Shown here: one piece after another, positions 47,495 through 51,586 of the stretch | Layout: each line of letters starts with the position of its first letter | Numbering within the stretch: the first letter of the stretch is position 1 | NCBI GenBank assembly: GCA_036823295.1 | Contig: DAISGD010000021.1 | Span: forward strand, 1 to 51,586 | Length of the DNA: 51,586 nt | Source: UBA4742 sp002403895 | GTDB lineage: Bacteria; Actinomycetota; Acidimicrobiia; Acidimicrobiales; Acidimicrobilacustridaceae | Direction: 5' to 3' | The notes under the pieces: generated by a model | Databases searched by the model: none | What the model saw: the letters and a program-made list of their open reading frames with translations, nothing else | Told to the model about the DNA's origin: nothing | Translations under genes and position numbers: made by a program

Positions 47495-49192
47495 TTACTG
47501 GTCGAGCCAGAGTCCACCGAGCCACGTCTTGGGCTCGAAGTTGCCGAAGCTGATCTCCCGGGCCGGGTTGAGGCCCTTCACGCTCGTGTTGGCAATGATC
47601 GTGTATGGCGTGCGGTAGAGCCAGATGTTGGTGAACCCGGCGTTCAATTGCTTGACCAGGTCGTCGTAGGAGTCCTTGCGAACATTGGCGAACCCGCTGA
47701 CCCGACCGGCGGTGACGTCCTTTTCCACCGCCGGGGTCGTGTACTGGGTGAAGTTGATGCTGATGGTGCCGACGCCCTTGGCCGTGCTGGCCGACCAGAA
47801 GTAGTAGTCCTGGTCGGGGTCCGGGTAGCCGTAGTTGCGGAAGTAGGCCGCCTGGTAGTCGCCGGTGGCGATCTTGATGATGTAGGCGGTCTGCTCGAGC
47901 GTCTCGATGTTGACGTCGATGCCGGCGTCCTTCCACTGGCTCTGCACCTGCTGCAGAGTCTTCTGGGTGTCCACGCCGGGCAGGCCGGACAGGGTGAACT
48001 TCAGCGACGGCTGACCAGTGTCGGCCAGGTACTGGGCCACCTCGGCCTTGGCCGCGTTGAGATCGAACGACACGTAGCCGTTCTGGCTGTCGGGCATGCC
48101 CCAGACGTTGTTGGGACCCCACGGCGACGAGGGGACCTCGACGCCGTCGCCCACGTTGGCTGCCACCGCGCTGGCATCGGTGGCCAGCGCCAGGGCCTTG
48201 CGGGCGTGGATGTTGCTCAGCGGGTTGAACTTGCCACCCACCTGGGGTGCGGTGTTGGGCATGACGAAGACGTTCTCCGTCGACCAGTCCTTGACGACGG
48301 TTTGGGTGCCCGCCAGCTTGTCGGCGTCGACGGCGCGGGTCGTGTACATCATGTTGACGTCGCCGGCCTGGACGGCATCGGCCCGCGCGCTGTCATCGGG
48401 GATGACCTTGAACTCGATCGAGTCGAGATGGGGCAGGCCCTTCACCCAGTAGTTCGGGTTCTTCTTCACCTTGAAACTGTTGCCCGGCTCCCAGCTGTCG
48501 AAGATGAACGGCCCGGTCCCGATCGGGTGGGCCGCCCCCTTGTCGGCCGAGGCCAGCATGGTGGGAGACATCATGTACGCGGAGCCACCCTGCAAGAAGC
48601 TGCTGGGGAATGCAGCCCACGGCTGGGTCAGCTCCACCTGGACGGTCAGCGGGTCGATAACCGTGACCTGCTTGAACATGGGCTTGAGGGCGAGGCCGGA
48701 GAGCGGGCCCTGGACGTAGGCGTCGATGTTCTGCTTGACCGAGGCGGCGTCGAAATCCTCGCCGCTCTGGTACTTGATGCCCGGGTGGAGCTTGATCTGC
48801 CACTGGTCGAACGCCTCGTTGGCGATCCACGAGTCGGCCAGCCAGGGCTTGGCCCCAGAATCTTTGCCCTGCGTGGCGAGGGGCTCGAGCACGGTGGAGC
48901 CCACGAGGCTGCCGGTGTCGGCCCACTGGGCGTTGGCCGGGTTCCATCCGTTGGTCTCGGCGCTGATGCCGATGGCCAGCGCGCCGCCGTCCTTGGGCGT
49001 GCCCTCATCCGCGGTCCCGGTGGTGTTGCCCTGGGGCGTCGTGGTGGCGGTCTCGCCTTTGCTGGACGTCCCGCAGGCCACCGCGGCCAGGCTGAGCGTG
49101 ACCCCCATGGCGACCAATGCCAATCGCGCTCGACGGGATCGATGGTGCTCCCCCGTCTCCAGGGGATGTGCCGACTTCGTGTTCGGTGCCAT
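47495..49192 (-). CDS. ABC transporter solute-binding lipoprotein, family 5 (peptide/OppA-like)
   Basis: The protein is 565 residues. A lipoprotein signal after a basic start ends LSLAAVACGTSS with the lipidated Cys40, followed by a Thr/Gly-rich linker. The domain begins GGALAIGISAETNGWNPANA and has the SBP_bac_5 features LADSWIANEAFDQWQIKLHP, PIGTGPFIFDSWEPGNSFKV and NPLSNIHARKALALATD. These proteins bind peptides, nickel or sugars. No permease or ATPase gene is next to it. I chose ATG 49192, which has GGAGG six bases upstream. GTG 49225 and ATG 49210 are less likely. Confidence 0.9.
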   Translation of the reverse strand: MAPNTKSAHPLETGEHHRSRRARLALVAMGVTLSLAAVACGTSSKGETATTTPQGNTTGTADEGTPKDGGALAIGISAETNGWNPANAQWADTGSLVGSTVLEPLATQGKDSGAKPWLADSWIANEAFDQWQIKLHPGIKYQSGEDFDAASVKQNIDAYVQGPLSGLALKPMFKQVTVIDPLTVQVELTQPWAAFPSSFLQGGSAYMMSPTMLASADKGAAHPIGTGPFIFDSWEPGNSFKVKKNPNYWVKGLPHLDSIEFKVIPDDSARADAVQAGDVNMMYTTRAVDADKLAGTQTVVKDWSTENVFVMPNTAPQVGGKFNPLSNIHARKALALATDASAVAANVGDGVEVPSSPWGPNNVWGMPDSQNGYVSFDLNAAKAEVAQYLADTGQPSLKFTLSGLPGVDTQKTLQQVQSQWKDAGIDVNIETLEQTAYIIKIATGDYQAAYFRNYGYPDPDQDYYFWSASTAKGVGTISINFTQYTTPAVEKDVTAGRVSGFANVRKDSYDDLVKQLNAGFTNIWLYRTPYTIIANTSVKGLNPAREISFGNFEPKTWLGGLWLDQ

Positions 49193-49299
49193 GTTCCGCC
49201 TCCGGCTCATCTGGCCTCTTGTCACGAAGATAATCGGCGGGGGCCGAGAAAAGCTGAGGCAACTGGGCCGTTCGGCCTAGGCGGCGCGCCCGGTGGGAC

Positions 49300-50301
49300 T
49301 CAACGCTCGGCGGCGACCCTGACCGTTTCCAGCAGGTGGTCGGCGGCGGCCACCAGCGCCCCACCCGCTTCCGACTCGGTGACGTCGGTCAGGGCGGCGG
49401 CGGCCTGACCGGCGTAAGCCCGCGCCGTGTCGAGGGCAGTCTCGACCTCCCGGCTGCCTCGCACGATAGCTCGGGCGTCAGCCAGGGCCGGCGGCTCGAG
49501 TGGCCCGCCCAGGAGGTCACCGAGGCGATCAGCATCGCTTCCTCCGGCGGCCAGCACTCGGATCACCGGCAGGGTGTAGACGCCTTCGACGAGGTCGTGG
49601 CCCGACGGCTTTCCCAACTCCTCGTCGGTGGCCACCACGTCCAAGATGTCGTCGACGATCTGGAAGGCCATGCCGTAGCTGTGGCCGAACTGGGTGAGGC
49701 GGTCGATGACCGGTCGGGGCAGGCCGCCGACGATGCCGCCGATACGACAGGCCGTGCCCAATAGCGAGGCGGTCTTGCCGTCGATGGAAGCGAGGTAGCC
49801 CTCCTCGTTGCGCTGCGCGTTGAAGGTGTGCTGGAGCTCCAGGATCTGCCCCTCGCACAGCCGGGCGATGGTCGAAGCCAACAGCCCCGCCACCTCGGTT
49901 CCCAGTGAGGCGGCGATCTCCGAGGCGCGGGCCAGCAGGTAGTCGCCGGCAAGGATCGCCTTGAGGTTTCCCCAGCGGGCGTTCACGCTCTCCACCGTTC
50001 GCCGGGTGAGGGCATCGTCCATGACGTCGTCGTGGTAGAGCGATCCGAGATGGACCAACTCGACCGACACCGCGCCGCTGACCACGTCGGCCGGAGCTGG
50101 TGCCATGGCCGCCAGCCGGGTGGCCGCCGACGCGACGCAGAACGCGGGGCGGACCCGCTTGCCCCCGGCCTTGATCAGGTGGCTGGCCACCTCGGTGAGG
50201 AAGCGATCCTCGGCCTGCACGGAGAGGCGCAGTTGGTCTTCGACCCGGGCCAGGTCGTCGGCCAGAGTCGGGAGCAGCAGGAGCGGATTGGGCTGAACCA
50301 C
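49300..50301 (-). CDS. Polyprenyl diphosphate synthase
   Basis: The protein is 333 residues. The first Asp-rich motif is LYHDDVMDDALTRRTVESVN and the second is AFQIVDDILDVVATDEELGK. The Lys/Arg region GGKRVRPAFCVAS binds the allylic substrate. It belongs to the all-trans (E) synthases that make the side chain of menaquinone (GrcC/HepT type). The chain length cannot be fixed from the motifs alone. The start is GTG 50301. It is divergent from clpC. Confidence 0.93.
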   Translation of the reverse strand: MVQPNPLLLLPTLADDLARVEDQLRLSVQAEDRFLTEVASHLIKAGGKRVRPAFCVASAATRLAAMAPAPADVVSGAVSVELVHLGSLYHDDVMDDALTRRTVESVNARWGNLKAILAGDYLLARASEIAASLGTEVAGLLASTIARLCEGQILELQHTFNAQRNEEGYLASIDGKTASLLGTACRIGGIVGGLPRPVIDRLTQFGHSYGMAFQIVDDILDVVATDEELGKPSGHDLVEGVYTLPVIRVLAAGGSDADRLGDLLGGPLEPPALADARAIVRGSREVETALDTARAYAGQAAAALTDVTESEAGGALVAAADHLLETVRVAAER

Positions 50302-50401
50302 CCTGTCACCCTACGTGGGGGCGCCCCCCGGCGAGAAACCCTCACGTCGGTGTTCGTGTGCCATTCGACCACTGACGGGGTCCTGTCCCCCCGCACCGTG
50401 T

Positions 50402-50425
50402 GTTCGCCAGGGACGTGGCTACACT
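50402..50425 (+). promoter_or_regulatory. clpC promoter with a ClgR-like half site
   Basis: TACACT at 50420-50425 is a good -10. GTTCGCC at 50402-50408, near the -35 position, matches one half of the ClgR operator known from actinobacterial clp genes; the second half (GGCGAAC) is not present. The leader to the TTG start is about 40 bases. Confidence 0.4.
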
Positions 50426-50472
50426 TGCCCCACGATCCCCAGCCCGTGGGTTCCAGCCCTGGGAGGCAGTCC

Positions 50473-51586
50473 TTGTTCGAACGATTCACCGATCGGGCCC
50501 GTCGTGTTGTCGTCCTGGCGCAGGAAGAAGCACGACTGCTCAATCACAACTACATCGGCACCGAGCACATCCTGCTCGGGCTGATCCACGAGGGTGAAGG
50601 GGTCGCAGCCAAGGCCCTCGAATCCCTCGGTATCTCCCTCGAGGCCGTACGCAGCCAGGTCGAGGAGATCATCGGCCAGGGTGGCTCGTCGCCCTCGGGC
50701 CACATCCCCTTCACCCCCCGCGCCAAAAAGGTGCTCGAGCTGTCGCTGCGCGAAGCCCTGCAGCTCGGTCACAACTACATCGGCACGGAGCACATCCTCC
50801 TCGGCCTCATCCGTGAAGGTGAGGGCGTCGCCGCGCAGGTCTTGGTCAAGCTCGGCGCCGACCTCAGCCGGGTGCGCCAACAGGTCATCCAGTTGCTGTC
50901 GGGCTACTCCGGTCCCGGTGGTCAGGAGAAGGCCGGCGCCACCGCCGGTGGTTCGGGCGAGCAGACCCCGTCGGGCTCGCTCGTGCTCGACCAGTTCGGT
51001 CGCAATCTCACCCAGCTGGCGCGCGACAAGAAGCTCGACCCCGTGATCGGCCGCGCCCGCGAGACCGAACGGGTCATGCAGGTGCTGAGCCGGCGCACCA
51101 AGAACAATCCGGTGCTGATCGGCGAGCCTGGCGTGGGCAAGACCGCCATCGTCGAGGGTTTGGCCCAGGCCATCGCCGCCGACACGGTGCCCGAGACGCT
51201 GCACGGCAAGCAGCTCTACACCCTCGATCTGGGTGCGCTGGTCGCCGGCAGCCGTTACCGGGGTGATTTCGAGGAGCGCCTCAAGAAGGTGCTCAAGGAG
51301 ATCAAGACCCGCGGCGACATCATCTTGTTCATCGACGAGCTCCACACCCTGGTGGGTGCCGGGGCCGCCGAGGGAGCCATCGACGCGGCCAGCATCCTCA
51401 AGCCGATGCTGGCCCGCGGTGAGCTCCAGACCATCGGTGCCACCACGCTCGACGAGTACCGCAAGCACCTCGAGAAGGATGCCGCCCTCGAGCGTCGTTT
51501 CCAGCCGATCAAAGTCGAGGAGCCGTCGGTGGCGCACACCATCGAGATCCTCAAGGGCCTGCGCGACCGTTACGAGGCGCACCACC
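50473..51586 (+). CDS. clpC: ATP-dependent Clp protease ATP-binding subunit ClpC (3' end outside window)
   Basis: The first 371 residues are present. The start is a TTG at 50473 with GGGAGG at 50461-50466, which gives the family start MFERFTDRARRVVVLAQEEA. The N-domain has two repeats, each with LLNHNYIGTEHILLGL or LGHNYIGTEHILLGL. The first AAA+ module has Walker A IGEPGVGKTAIVEGLA, then YTLDLGALVAGSRYRGDFEE and Walker B DIILFIDELHTLVGAGAAEG. ClpC unfolds proteins for ClpP. The frame is open to the end of the window with no defect. Confidence 0.96.
   Translation, partial: MFERFTDRARRVVVLAQEEARLLNHNYIGTEHILLGLIHEGEGVAAKALESLGISLEAVRSQVEEIIGQGGSSPSGHIPFTPRAKKVLELSLREALQLGHNYIGTEHILLGLIREGEGVAAQVLVKLGADLSRVRQQVIQLLSGYSGPGGQEKAGATAGGSGEQTPSGSLVLDQFGRNLTQLARDKKLDPVIGRARETERVMQVLSRRTKNNPVLIGEPGVGKTAIVEGLAQAIAADTVPETLHGKQLYTLDLGALVAGSRYRGDFEERLKKVLKEIKTRGDIILFIDELHTLVGAGAAEGAIDAASILKPMLARGELQTIGATTLDEYRKHLEKDAALERRFQPIKVEEPSVAHTIEILKGLRDRYEAHH

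Noticed and set aside
50419..51585. 388-codon minus-strand frame at the window end
   Set aside because: It is antisense to clpC, whose sense frame (TTG start) matches the ClpC family throughout.

Overview
The window is a high-GC bacterial chromosome segment with dense genes, many GTG starts and frequent 4-bp ATGA/GTGA gene overlaps. Gene order is typical of Actinobacteriota. The HAD/Ssd/CpaF/Tad/helicase/topA/holB block follows the mycobacterial Rv3661-to-Rv3644 order, and the tilS/hpt/fol/pan/nad/coaX/clpC block is the standard actinobacterial vitamin cluster. A SigR/RsrA pair is also present. A protein beginning with a Trp-Trp/SDGKWY motif and an exoprotease with RILDSR repeats point to the class Acidimicrobiia; that placement is inferred from family resemblance, not from a search.

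Layout: (1) 1-9.6 kb: a partial gene, a small monooxygenase-like protein, a primary-type sigma factor, an FxLYD-like membrane protein, an OmpR-type response regulator with its histidine kinase, an acyl-CoA dehydrogenase, an FTR1-like membrane protein with a small partner, a DsbA-like protein, a selenocysteine tRNA and a HAD phosphatase. (2) 9.7-14 kb: a tightly coupled Tad/Flp pilus-type operon (ssd, cpaF, tadB, tadC, a DUF4244 pilin, TadE), converging on an MrfA-like helicase. (3) 16.4-19.4 kb: a STAS/anti-sigma kinase pair, a 5'-truncated SIMPL gene fused against an acyl-CoA dehydrogenase, and a cupin. (4) 19.4-25.7 kb: topA, an MFS exporter, tmk and holB, closed by a clear terminator, then tRNA-Thr. 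(5) 26-30.5 kb: a large secreted subtilase-like protein with three tandem repeats, then sigR-rsrA. (6) 30.5-33.3 kb: a 44-residue membrane peptide, a DUF2342 metalloprotease, tilS and hpt. (7) 33.5-36.3 kb: an SsuABC-type ABC importer where ftsH normally sits. (8) 36.4-44.9 kb: folate (folE, folP, folB, folK), pantothenate (panC, panD), NAD (nadB, nadC) and coaX genes, with a phosphatase-like gene lacking its catalytic Cys inside the folate run. (9) 45-51.6 kb: an epimerase-like/acyltransferase-like pair, an alpha/beta hydrolase, an orphan family-5 solute-binding lipoprotein, a polyprenyl diphosphate synthase and the start of clpC.

Most of the segment is core genome. I saw no CRISPR array, prophage, transposase or integrase. 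The best points for a second look are the subtilase with Glu at the His position, the catalytically dead-looking phosphatase in the folate operon, the ABC importer replacing ftsH, the ACAD/SIMPL deletion junction, the operator made of 11-bp repeats, the repeated leaderless promoter layout, and the tRNA-Sec.
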